DNA of 64,000 nucleotides from Prochlorococcus sp. MIT 0701 (GTDB taxonomy: Bacteria > Cyanobacteriota > Cyanobacteriia > PCC-6307 > Cyanobiaceae): positions 39,084 to 103,083 of the forward strand of contig NZ_JNBA01000029.1 of NCBI RefSeq assembly GCF_000760295.1, in the 5' to 3' direction. The notes below the pieces were generated by a model that was not told where the DNA came from, ran no database searches, and saw nothing but the letters and a program-made list of their open reading frames with translations. Positions 56,320-64,000 of this stretch are shown here, piece by piece. The stretch's first letter is position 1; each line of letters begins with the position of its first letter. A program made the position numbers and the translations under genes.

Positions 56320-58380
56320 TTGATGGCCAGCAGTACTTCGCAAGCCATCGCAGAGTGGGCTCCCCCAGGAGATGGCCAACCCCCACCAGAGCCACCCGGC
56401 TGGGGGGAACGCATCTATCTCTGGTGGGCAGAATTCAGCCTGCAAACCAAGTTGTTGGCAATCGCCACACTGGTGGTAAGCCTGCTGATGACAGGCGTTA
56501 CCTTCTTCGTCCTCAACGGCATCCAAAGGGATGCAGGCATGAATGACACGCGTTACGCCAGGGATCTAGGCCTCCTCCTTTCCGGAAACGTCACTGAACT
56601 TGTCGCCCAAGGACGTGACAGGGAACTGGCAACTGTTGCCGAACAATTCTGGCGCTCGCGCAGCCTTCGTTACATCTTCTTCGCCGACCCAGATGGCTTG
56701 ATCTATCTGGGAATCCCCATTAGCGCTTCCCCTGTCAGCGGCGATAACGATCTGCAGCTCAACCATCGCTTGGAACTGCCAGCAGACCTGCCATCACGAC
56801 CAGAAAACGCACTGATTCGCCAGCACCTCACCCCTCAAGGTCAACTCACCGATGTCTTCGTTCCACTGGTGTGGAAAGGCGATTATCTGGGGACACTGGC
56901 TCTGGGGGTCAACCCCAACGACACAGCTCTTGCCAGCGCGGCTCTCACGCGACAGGTGACGATTGCCGTCTTCATCTCCATCTGGGTGCTTGTGATTCTC
57001 GGCGCCGTCTTCAATGCTCTAACGATCACGCAGCCTGTCAAGGAGCTTCTGCGCGGCGTAAGGGCCATTGCTTCCGGCAATTTCGAAGCTCGAATCGCTC
57101 TACCAATGGGAGGAGAACTGGGAGAACTCCTGAATGGCTTCAACGCCATGGCCTCCCAACTGGAGGCCTATGACGCCGCCAATATTGAAGAGCTCACTGC
57201 CGCCCAAGTGAAGCAGCAATCGCTGATTGCCACGATGGCCGATGGCGCTTTACTTCTCGATGAAGTGGGAAAAATCGTACTGGCCAACCCAACAGCACGG
57301 CGGCTATTTCGCTGGGAAGGTCGCAATCTTGAGGGTCAGGAACTGCTCAATGAGTTGCCGGAGATCATCGCAAACGAACTGCATGATCCCCTTCAATCTC
57401 TGTTGCGCAATATCGGTGAAAGCAACGATCTGCGTTGCAGTCTTGAAGAACCATCACGCACACTTCGCATCGTGTTGCAGTCAGTGCGCGATCAAAGCGG
57501 TGAAACCCTTAAAGGCATCGCAATCACAGTGCAGGACCTCACCAGAGAAGTGGAGCTCAATGCAGCCCAAAGCCGCTTCATCAGCAACGTTTCACATGAA
57601 CTTAGAACACCACTATTCAACATCAAAAGTTATGTAGAAACACTGCATGATCTCGGTGATCAACTCAGCGAAGAAGAGAAGAAAGAATTTTTAGGTGTTG
57701 CTAATTCCGAAACCGATAGACTGGCTCGACTTGTCAATGATGTACTCGACCTTTCGCGCTTGGAATCCGGAAGGAGCGTGCAGTTCGAGCCCATGGATCT
57801 TCGCCCTGCCATCGAGCAAACCCTGCGCAACTATCGGCTTAATGCAGATGACAAGCAGATTCATATTGAGCTCAATACGGATGATGAACTACCAACAATC
57901 CTTGGAAATTGGGATCTACTACTCCAGGTGCTCGACAATTTAGTCGGCAATGGGCTCAAGTTTAGTCGTGCTGGTGGAAGCCTAATGGTGCGAGCCTACA
58001 CATGGCCTGATAGCTGCAAGATGTCTCCAATCGAGAGCAGCCAATCAGCACCACATTGCGAATTTTTCTCACCACTCCCCAAGCTCCGCGTAGAAGTTGC
58101 GGACACCGGCCATGGCATCAATCAGGATGACCAACAGCATATTTTTGACCGCTTCTATCGCGTAGAAAATGCCGTGCATACAGAAGCTGGCACCGGTCTT
58201 GGGCTATCAATCGTGCGTGGCATCATCGAAAAGCATGGCGGCCAAATACGAATGGCCAGTGAGGTTGAGCTGGGCACAACCTTTTGGTTTGATCTACCGC
58301 TTGAACAAACAGATGCAGACGAGCTTATCGTTCAATCAGTACGAACAACTCGACAACAGGAACAAGGTTTAGACCTCTAA
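56320..58380 (+). CDS. nblS: NblS/DspA-type sensor histidine kinase
   Basis: This 686-residue kinase has two membrane helices (about 46-70 and 210-236) around an extracytoplasmic sensor. HAMP, PAS (about 300-410, LIATMADGALLLDEVG), HisKA with His426 in SNVSHELRTPLFN, and an ATPase domain with N, G1 and G2 boxes (ADTGHGINQ, AGTGLGLSIV) follow. NblS (Hik33) is conserved in all cyanobacteria and controls high-light, nutrient and phycobilisome responses. It is convergent with kaiC, and its start follows purD closely. Confidence 0.93.
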   Translation: MMASSTSQAIAEWAPPGDGQPPPEPPGWGERIYLWWAEFSLQTKLLAIATLVVSLLMTGVTFFVLNGIQRDAGMNDTRYARDLGLLLSGNVTELVAQGRDRELATVAEQFWRSRSLRYIFFADPDGLIYLGIPISASPVSGDNDLQLNHRLELPADLPSRPENALIRQHLTPQGQLTDVFVPLVWKGDYLGTLALGVNPNDTALASAALTRQVTIAVFISIWVLVILGAVFNALTITQPVKELLRGVRAIASGNFEARIALPMGGELGELLNGFNAMASQLEAYDAANIEELTAAQVKQQSLIATMADGALLLDEVGKIVLANPTARRLFRWEGRNLEGQELLNELPEIIANELHDPLQSLLRNIGESNDLRCSLEEPSRTLRIVLQSVRDQSGETLKGIAITVQDLTREVELNAAQSRFISNVSHELRTPLFNIKSYVETLHDLGDQLSEEEKKEFLGVANSETDRLARLVNDVLDLSRLESGRSVQFEPMDLRPAIEQTLRNYRLNADDKQIHIELNTDDELPTILGNWDLLLQVLDNLVGNGLKFSRAGGSLMVRAYTWPDSCKMSPIESSQSAPHCEFFSPLPKLRVEVADTGHGINQDDQQHIFDRFYRVENAVHTEAGTGLGLSIVRGIIEKHGGQIRMASEVELGTTFWFDLPLEQTDADELIVQSVRTTRQQEQGLDL

Positions 58381-58438
58381 TTCAGCTAACAACCTGAATC
58401 AGCCAGTGTTTTCAAGACCCTTGGCATGGAAGGATACA

Positions 58439-59938
58439 TTAAGCTCGATCGTCGTTACTAATACGATGAGGAGCACCACTGAAGATCCGTTCAAAGTTGG
58501 AGAATGAGTCTTTAATCTGTGGGCCATTATCAGTAATAACATACTCACGAATTCTTTTGTCGTGCCATGAGCCACGCATCTTGAATACATTCACCGCTCT
58601 AGCCATCTCACCGCGAATCTCCACATACTGAAGCAACAGAATAGTATCCGTGATTGTAGAGATATGGGAGTCGGTAATCGAATGACTTCCCATGAACTCT
58701 TCAGCAGTATTGGTAAAGAATCCAGCTATTTCTTCCTGCTTTGCATAACCAGTTACTCCGATCACAAACTGCCTAAAGGCGTTGAGGCTCACGCCACGTG
58801 CAAGGGCCGAAAGTGAATCAATGGCCATCCTCGATGGCTTGAACTGTCCAATCTCGGCTTTAATAATCTGCAGATGATCTTCTAGACCGGTCGACTCGGG
58901 ATAAGCACAAATAATCTTCAACAGGCCTGTGCTTTCCATCTCTTCAAAATCAATCCCCCAACTGGTGGCATTACGCAGCAGCTGAGCTCGTGACTCCTCA
59001 TAGGCAAACAGAATCGCGCGTTCCTTATTTCGGAAAGCATCCTCAATAAACTTCGACACCAAAAGGGTTTTACCAGTCCCCGTTGCCCCAGTAACAAGAA
59101 TGATCGAATCCTTGAAGAAACCTCCACCACACATCTCATCTAGATGAGGGACACCAGAACTAATCCGTACGTTGGAGGAACGCTGTGTAAGCCGCATTGC
59201 GCCTAAAGGAAAGACGCTGACGCCGTGGGTGCCCATGGTGAATGGAAACTCACCCTTCATGTGAGTTGTGCCACGTAACTTGAGAATCTCAACGGTACGT
59301 CGACGCTTCTCAGTCTCAAGAACATTGCGTAGGATTACGACGTTGTCGGAGACAAACTCCTCTACCCCATAGCGTGCAATTGGGCCATATTCATCGACAC
59401 GTTCTGTGGTCATTACGGTGGTAACACCAATCACCTTAAGACGTGCAATCAAGCGAAAGATTTCCCTACGCACCACAGAAATAGCGTCGTACTGTTGGAA
59501 AACAGCTGTCATCGAATCAATTGATACCCGCTTGGCCTTATATTTAACAATGGCGTAATTAATCCTTTCAATCAAACCTGAAAGATCAAAGTTGCCTGCA
59601 ACATCCTGACCATCAGGATCAGGTGAAGCATCGAGTATGAATAATTTATCCTGGTCCACCATCTCCTGAAGATTCCAACCAAAGCTGGCGGAATTTCGCA
59701 AAATATCTGATGGCGACTCCTCGAAGGTGACGAATATTCCCGGCTCATCGAACTGGGTAATGCCGTTGTGCAAAAAATGAAGTGAAAAGACTGTCTTGCC
59801 TGTACCCGACGTGCCACTGATCAGCGTGCTACGCCCCGTCGGCAAGCCACCATGACAGATGTCATCAAACCCTTCGATCCCAGTAGGCAGCTTCTGCACC
59901 TGAATCTGGGAGGAGCCACCGGCACTAGAAGACTGCAT
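58439..59938 (-). CDS. kaiC: Circadian clock ATPase KaiC
   Basis: This 499-residue double RecA-fold protein has Walker A in CI at GTSGTGKT (42-49) and in CII at GATGTGKT (284-291). The catalytic Glu pairs are at 73-74 and 314-315. The autophosphorylation pair Ser427/Thr428 lies in DSHISTITDTI, equivalent to Ser431/Thr432 of Synechococcus. The protein ends shortly after SNFERIFSGAP, about 20 residues short of the S. elongatus protein, so the tail that KaiA binds is missing. It is downstream of kaiB in one unit. Confidence 0.95.
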   Translation of the reverse strand: MQSSSAGGSSQIQVQKLPTGIEGFDDICHGGLPTGRSTLISGTSGTGKTVFSLHFLHNGITQFDEPGIFVTFEESPSDILRNSASFGWNLQEMVDQDKLFILDASPDPDGQDVAGNFDLSGLIERINYAIVKYKAKRVSIDSMTAVFQQYDAISVVRREIFRLIARLKVIGVTTVMTTERVDEYGPIARYGVEEFVSDNVVILRNVLETEKRRRTVEILKLRGTTHMKGEFPFTMGTHGVSVFPLGAMRLTQRSSNVRISSGVPHLDEMCGGGFFKDSIILVTGATGTGKTLLVSKFIEDAFRNKERAILFAYEESRAQLLRNATSWGIDFEEMESTGLLKIICAYPESTGLEDHLQIIKAEIGQFKPSRMAIDSLSALARGVSLNAFRQFVIGVTGYAKQEEIAGFFTNTAEEFMGSHSITDSHISTITDTILLLQYVEIRGEMARAVNVFKMRGSWHDKRIREYVITDNGPQIKDSFSNFERIFSGAPHRISNDDRA

Positions 59939-60004
59939 AGCTAGGACGTTCTACTCAAACGCTAGAGAGAATCAGCCATGGAACAAAGCGCTGCACCGCG
60001 AGCC

Positions 60005-60364
60005 TTAAGAATCTGGTGGTGCAATGTCATCGTCTGCCAACGTATCGAGCGTCGATGAGCCAAGAATCTCCTCTGAGATCTCGTCATAGAGGAGGTCAAG
60101 ACCAATCAAAACCCGTTCGCGATCTGAGAGGTCGCCAATGATCCTGCGCACCGGTGGCGGCAGGATCTTGGCCAAAGTTGGTGTGGCCAAGATCTTGTCT
60201 TCCTCAGCAAGCTGAGGATTCTTGAGAACATCGATCACCTTGAGCGCATACACGCCACGGAACTCGTTCTCGAGGATGTTGCGCAGAGTTTTAAGCGCAC
60301 GCATCGAATTAGGGGTATTCCCTGCTACGTACAACTTGAGGATGTAGGTTTTTTTTGGACTCAT
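60005..60364 (-). CDS. kaiB: Circadian clock protein KaiB
   Basis: This 119-residue thioredoxin-like protein starts [20 protein letters not shown] and contains [22 protein letters not shown] and the conserved [23 protein letters not shown]. It binds KaiC at dusk. A longer acidic tail ([18 protein letters not shown]) follows the core. It is 66 bp upstream of kaiC in the same direction and 9 bp after the kaiA remnant. Confidence 0.95.
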   Translation of the reverse strand: MSPKKTYILKLYVAGNTPNSMRALKTLRNILENEFRGVYALKVIDVLKNPQLAEEDKILATPTLAKILPPPVRRIIGDLSDRERVLIGLDLLYDEISEEILGSSTLDTLADDDIAPPDS

Positions 60365-60373
60365 AACTGCATC

Positions 60374-60660
60374 TCAGAAGCATCTTCTAAATCGGAACTG
60401 ATTTGATATCGACGAAAGAGGTACTTCTGCGAAAAGCGAGCGTTGAAGCATCACACAAAGGTGATTTGACAGATCGAGCAAGGAAAGCAGATCGCCCTGC
60501 AATGAATCGCTCTCATGCAGCTCAAGTCTGAACTGCTGCCAGCAAGCGTCAATGAGATCCATATGGATCTCCACAACCTAGGTGATCGATAAATCAGCAA
60601 ACAATGCCGATCAGCTAGCGATCTAGAGCCGGATGAACAGCGCCTGAATCACGGAAGTCA
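60374..60660 (-). pseudogene. kaiA: kaiA remnant (C-terminal domain, nonsense codons)
   Basis: An open frame from GTG 60574 (VEIHMDLIDACWQQFRLE, then LDLSNHLCVMLQRSLF) aligns with the end of S. elongatus KaiA (VVEIHMELMDEFAK, then IDVIAHLCEMYRRS). Reading upstream in the same frame gives LFADLSIT, a TAG (60580-60578), then VVEIHM. The S. elongatus protein has FFADVPVTKVVEIHM, so Lys became a stop. More stops follow at 60613 and 60625. A neighbouring frame gives FRDSGAVHPALDR, which resembles the preceding helix, so a frameshift also occurred. The N-terminal pseudo-receiver is absent. The 66-codon end might still be made, but probably is not functional. Confidence 0.8.
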
Positions 60661-61031
60661 CTCATGCATCGATCTCTGCAGCAACGAAATCCTCTCCTCA
60701 AGACAACTAAGGCTGCAACAAGCTGATCAGAGCATCTTTAGGTCTGCAATCACAAGATCCACAGGTAGATCAGGGCTGGCAAAAGACCAATGACAGCAAA
60801 CAACAAAAAATGCTGGTGTGCTGAGCCGCAAGACAAGGCAATGATCAGAGTCGACTTGACTCCAGCGTTTTGACGCTCAGGGATCAGCGTTCAATCTTGA
60901 CTAAAGGCGCCTAAACGCGGGAAGATCTTTGTTTGTCTCTCGATTGCGAGTCAGGCCAAATCGGTCAAAGTGGTGCGGCGCTTAACAGCCCGTCTCTGCA
61001 GATTCCGAGCCTGAACGCGTCTTAACCACCC
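60661..61031. other. Intergenic region between kaiA remnant and rplU
   Basis: No gene is visible. This is where the deleted N-terminal part of kaiA would have been. It also holds the divergent promoter regions for kaiB-kaiC and rplU-rpmA. A small hairpin AGCG/CGCT lies near 60872-60885. Confidence 0.5.
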
Positions 61032-61433
61032 ATGGCCGAGAAACCCGCTGCAAAGCCAAAAGCCGCTGCAGCCAAAGCTGAAGCTAAAGACCAAAGCGAT
61101 TCATACGCCATCGTTGAGGCATCTGGCCAGCAGTTTTGGTTGCAACCCAACCGTTACTACGACCTAGACCGTCTGCAGGCGGCTGTTGATGACACCGTCA
61201 CCCTTGAGAACGTACTGCTGATCAAGGACGGCAAGAATGACACCACAGTTGGCCAGCCATACGTGAAGGGCGCCAGCGTGGAACTCAAGGTGATGGACCA
61301 CCGCCGTGGCCCCAAGATAATCGTCTATAAAATGCGCCCCAAGAAGAAGACAAGACGCAAAAATGGACACCGCCAAGAACTCACACGAGTGATGGTTCAA
61401 TCCATTTCAATAGACGGCAAAGCACTCAGCTAA
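61032..61433 (+). CDS. rplU: 50S ribosomal protein L21
   Basis: This 133-residue L21 has an Ala/Lys-rich N-terminal extension ([18 protein letters not shown]) before the core [15 protein letters not shown]. Conserved parts are [21 protein letters not shown] and [20 protein letters not shown]. It is followed after 42 bp by rpmA in the usual L21-L27 operon. The extension, about 25 residues, is not part of the classical bacterial core. Confidence 0.95.
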   Translation: MAEKPAAKPKAAAAKAEAKDQSDSYAIVEASGQQFWLQPNRYYDLDRLQAAVDDTVTLENVLLIKDGKNDTTVGQPYVKGASVELKVMDHRRGPKIIVYKMRPKKKTRRKNGHRQELTRVMVQSISIDGKALS

Positions 61434-61475
61434 CCACCCCCTCCATACACTGCTCTTAATACCCCTTAGCTCACC

Positions 61476-61742
61476 ATGGCTCATAAGAAAGGCACAGGCT
61501 CCACACGTAACGGTCGCGATTCAAATTCCAAGCGGCTTGGCGTGAAGGCCTATGGCGGCGAAACCGTCACAGCAGGGTCGATCCTGATTCGCCAACGCGG
61601 CACCTCAGTGTTGCCAGGGGTGAACGTTGGCCAGGGCAAAGACGACACCCTCTTCGCTCTAACCGATGGTGTAGTGACCTTTGAAAGCATTCGCCGCAGC
61701 CTGCGCAACCGCAAGCGCATCAGTGTGGTTGCCTCCAGCTGA
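61476..61742 (+). CDS. rpmA: 50S ribosomal protein L27
   Basis: This 88-residue protein starts [20 protein letters not shown] with [24 protein letters not shown], the classical L27 sequence. Its N-terminus reaches the peptidyl-transferase centre. It follows rplU and precedes truB by 66 bp. Confidence 0.97.
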   Translation: MAHKKGTGSTRNGRDSNSKRLGVKAYGGETVTAGSILIRQRGTSVLPGVNVGQGKDDTLFALTDGVVTFESIRRSLRNRKRISVVASS

Positions 61743-61808
61743 GCAATCTCAGCCTTTGCAGACAATGCGGGCAGCAGCAGCAGTCACAAACTGAGCGCTG
61801 CTGATCAG

Positions 61809-62771
61809 GTGACTGTGCCCTTCGGCTTTGTGGTGATCGACAAGCCTGCTGGGCTCACCTCCCATGACTGTGTGAGCCGCATGCGGCGCGTGTTTGGCAT
61901 CAAGCGCGTGGGCCACGGAGGCACGCTTGATCCTGCCGTAACAGGAGTCTTGCCCATCGCCCTAGGGCATGCCACCAGGCTGCTGCCCTATCTACCCGGC
62001 GCCAAGAGCTATCGCGGCAGCATCCAACTGGGCCAACGCACCAGTAGCGACGATCAACAAGGAGATCTGATCTCCAAGCAAGCCTGGCCCGAATTGAACA
62101 CAGCAGAGATCGAGGCCTACCTCGAGCCGTTTCGCGGCAGGATTCAGCAACGGCCACCGCAAGTTTCAGCCGTGCATGTGCAAGGGGAACGCGCCCATGC
62201 ACGTGCCCGCAGGGGAGAAACGATGGAGATTCCAGCGCGAACGATCACGATTGATCGCTTGCAGCTACTCAGCTGGAACCAACAACTGGGCCAAATCGAC
62301 TTCAACGTACATTGCTCATCAGGCACATACATTCGCTCTCTCGCACGAGATATAGGCGAATTAATTGGCTGCGGCGCTTGCCTGGGGTGGTTAAAGCGAA
62401 CCCAGGCACTAGGGTTTCACGAGCAACAAGCCGTACCACTACCCGATCGAGACAATCCAGCCCTAACGACTCCGCCTGCTGTATTAGCGCCACTCACGGC
62501 CCTTGCACACCTGCCAAGACTGCAACTCAACGAAGAGGAACAGGAGAGCTGGAGCTGCGGGCGCCGAATTACCGCCCATCAAGATCAATGCCAACCAGCA
62601 CCCAAACCTCTGGCCTCTGATCAGCAAGAATCTGATCCAAGTCAAACTGATCCAAGCGAAAACAAGCCCATGCTCGTGGTGATCGACTGCAGAGGCGAAG
62701 TCGCCGGAATGGCCTACTGGGAAGACAACGCAACAGTGAAGCCAAAAGTTGTGTTCAACGCACGGGGATGA
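61809..62771 (+). CDS. truB: tRNA pseudouridine-55 synthase
   Basis: This 320-residue TruB has the catalytic motif GHGGTLDPAVTGVLPIALG with its Asp, and SSGTYIRSLARDIGELIG for RNA binding. It makes pseudouridine 55 in the T loop. The GTG at 61809 is used; a second GTG two codons downstream is possible. The C-terminal PUA-like part is separated by a low-complexity Gln/Ser/Pro stretch (about 265-290). Confidence 0.94.
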   Translation: MTVPFGFVVIDKPAGLTSHDCVSRMRRVFGIKRVGHGGTLDPAVTGVLPIALGHATRLLPYLPGAKSYRGSIQLGQRTSSDDQQGDLISKQAWPELNTAEIEAYLEPFRGRIQQRPPQVSAVHVQGERAHARARRGETMEIPARTITIDRLQLLSWNQQLGQIDFNVHCSSGTYIRSLARDIGELIGCGACLGWLKRTQALGFHEQQAVPLPDRDNPALTTPPAVLAPLTALAHLPRLQLNEEEQESWSCGRRITAHQDQCQPAPKPLASDQQESDPSQTDPSENKPMLVVIDCRGEVAGMAYWEDNATVKPKVVFNARG

Positions 62772-62842
62772 TCGCAACACTGTCGTTCAACGCGAACGCC
62801 CCTAGCGTTGATCGTCAAACAACAACCTAATCAGCCTCCGCC

Positions 62843-63601
62843 ATGGCCGGCCATAGCAAATGGTCTCAAATCAAACGCAGCAAAGCTGTGGTGGATGCCA
62901 AGCGAGGAGCTGTCTTCACCCGACTGGCACGAGAAATTTCTGTAGCAGCGAGATCCGGCGGCGACCCCAACGGCAATTTTCAACTGCGCACCGCAATCAA
63001 CAAAGCCAAAGCCGCAAGAATGCCTGCGGCCAATATTGAGCGCGCGATTGCAAAAGGCTCCGGCCACGACCAAAACGGCGCATGCCAACTGGAAGCCATC
63101 CGTTATGAAGGCTATGGCCCTGGAGGCGTTGCGGTACTGATCGAAGCGCTCACCGACAACCGCAATCGCACAGCCGCAGACCTACGCCTAACCTTCAGTA
63201 AACACAGCGGCAAGCTCGGAGAAAGCGGCTGTGTTGCTTACTTGTTTGAGCAACGCAGCGAAGTGTATTTGAGTGCGCAGTCTGCGCAAGACGGGGGCAA
63301 CGTTTCAGAAGATGCACTGCTGGAAAATCTGCTGGAGCTTGAAGCTGATGGCTATCAATTGATCGACGATGGCGCTGTGGTGTATGGCCCTTTTAAAGCT
63401 CTAGAAGGCCTGCAGGCTGGGCTCAGAGATCAAGGCTGGATTGTTGAGGGATGGGAACACTGCTGGCGACCACTGACCACGATCAGCCAAGCAGATAAAA
63501 AAAGCGAAGACCAATGCCTGCAATTACTGGAGGCACTTGATGAGCTCGACGACGTGCATCACATCAGCTCCAACTTAAAGCCAATCCAAGCAGAGCAGTA
63601 G
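62843..63601 (+). CDS. YebC/TACO1-family protein
   Basis: This 252-residue protein starts [21 protein letters not shown] and has [21 protein letters not shown], the two best-known YebC signatures. The family is linked to transcription regulation and, in recent work, to relieving ribosome stalls at polyproline. A C-terminal Gln/Asp tail is normal. It ends directly at a short hexanucleotide repeat. Confidence 0.93.
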   Translation: MAGHSKWSQIKRSKAVVDAKRGAVFTRLAREISVAARSGGDPNGNFQLRTAINKAKAARMPAANIERAIAKGSGHDQNGACQLEAIRYEGYGPGGVAVLIEALTDNRNRTAADLRLTFSKHSGKLGESGCVAYLFEQRSEVYLSAQSAQDGGNVSEDALLENLLELEADGYQLIDDGAVVYGPFKALEGLQAGLRDQGWIVEGWEHCWRPLTTISQADKKSEDQCLQLLEALDELDDVHHISSNLKPIQAEQ

Positions 63602-63627
63602 CTGTTGCTGTTGCTGTTGCTGTTGCT
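63601..63627 (+). repeat. GTTGCT microsatellite
   Basis: About 4.5 copies of the hexamer GTTGCT begin at the last base of the YebC stop codon. Slippage here would not alter the protein unless the stop was lost. Confidence 0.9.
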
Positions 63628-63682
63628 TAAGGCTTAGCGATACAGCCTACTTAAAGAATGAACGAATCAAACGATCAATAAC

Positions 63683-63723
63683 AAAAAATCCGCCAGGCTC
63701 TTGATTGCAAGCCCAACGGATTT
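63683..63723 (-). terminator. Terminator of the outer-membrane barrel gene
   Basis: On the minus strand, AAATCCG pairs with CGGATTT (63717-63723 with 63686-63692). An inner stem is GGGCTTG/CAAGAGCC, and a T run follows. It lies 25 bp past the barrel gene stop. Confidence 0.8.
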
Positions 63724-63747
63724 GATGATCAACTCAGATCTCTGCTT

Positions 63748-64000
63748 TTAGAACTGGAAGGTGACACCACCAGAGGCACGCCAATCGGTGCCGCGGTTTG
63801 AAGTATCCCAGAACTCAAGACCTCCACGGCCATACACCTTGAATGAAGTGGTTCCGAAATTGTTGATCGTGTAATCAACTCCAGCTTCAAGCAAAAGTCC
63901 ATCCTGGCTGTCTTGATTGGAATCAACAGAGATGGTGCGATCCGTAAAGGTGTAGCCGATCTTCTGCGCTTCGTTGTTTTGATCCCAATCCCTCAACCAG
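63748..64000 (-). CDS. Outer-membrane beta-barrel / autotransporter C-terminus
   Basis: The minus-strand frame is open from the window edge to TAA at 63748, about 83 residues. Alternating hydrophobic strands (GLLLEAGVDYTINNFG, TSFKVYGRGGLEF, WRASGGVTFQF) end in the terminal Phe that BamA recognises. This fits an autotransporter or porin-like barrel C-terminus. The start is outside the window. Confidence 0.72.
   Translation of the reverse strand, partial: WLRDWDQNNEAQKIGYTFTDRTISVDSNQDSQDGLLLEAGVDYTINNFGTTSFKVYGRGGLEFWDTSNRGTDWRASGGVTFQF

Overview
The window looks like a chromosome segment of a low-light-adapted marine picocyanobacterium, most likely Prochlorococcus of the MIT 9313/9303 type (LLIV), or a very close relative. 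The evidence is a kaiB-kaiC clock locus with only a decayed kaiA remnant, an NblS-type sensor kinase beside it, Ycf46, DUF1825, DUF2808 and DUF3086 proteins, lipid A genes next to an Omp85 gene, moderate G+C in the core genes, and a gene-poor, more A+T-rich accessory stretch that starts at a tRNA gene. The assignment comes from gene content read by eye, not from a database search.

Layout. 0-16.1 kb is dense core genome: the start of a membrane glycosyltransferase, a drug/metabolite permease, sppA-aroH, a DUF2808 protein, then rpmH-rnpA-PH domain-yidC-DUF177-ycf46, serS, rseP, rpsN, pnp, cysQ, rsmI and a helix-turn-helix protein. 16.1-32.2 kb is an accessory region: an intact tRNA-Arg(TCT), a second copy of its 3' end 1.9 kb downstream, broken genes, a double-glycine-leader peptide gene with its own terminator, many small membrane or secreted proteins, a short inverse-autotransporter-like protein with a Cys-rich tail, a candidate small RNA and a selO gene. 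32.2-46.7 kb returns to core: gluQ, HU, a metallo-beta-lactamase-fold gene broken by one amber codon, a glycogen debranching enzyme, tRNA-Gly(TCC), an MFS symporter, an MlaE-type permease, DUF3086, plsY, pyrF, tyrS, DUF1825, a LuxR-type regulator, a GIY-YIG-like protein and pepA. 46.7-54.9 kb is one long minus-strand array for envelope biogenesis (hypothetical-purC-bamA-lpxC-fabZ-lpxA-lpxB-msrA). 54.9-64 kb holds purD, nblS, the kai remnant locus, rplU-rpmA, truB, a YebC/TACO1 protein and the C-terminal end of an outer-membrane beta-barrel.

How the parts work together. lpxC-fabZ-lpxA-lpxB plus bamA make lipid A and insert the outer-membrane barrels, two of which are encoded here. yidC, rnpA, rpmH and rpsN serve ribosome, tRNA and membrane-protein biogenesis. 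KaiB and KaiC remain, but KaiA is reduced to a nonsense-riddled C-terminal fragment, and KaiC lacks the C-terminal tail that binds KaiA in Synechococcus elongatus. This fits an hourglass-like rather than self-sustained clock. The least explained material lies at 16.2-18.1 kb (tRNA-Arg island with the GG-leader peptide), 25.7-27.7 kb (mini inverse autotransporter and candidate sRNA) and in several strong unexplained hairpins.
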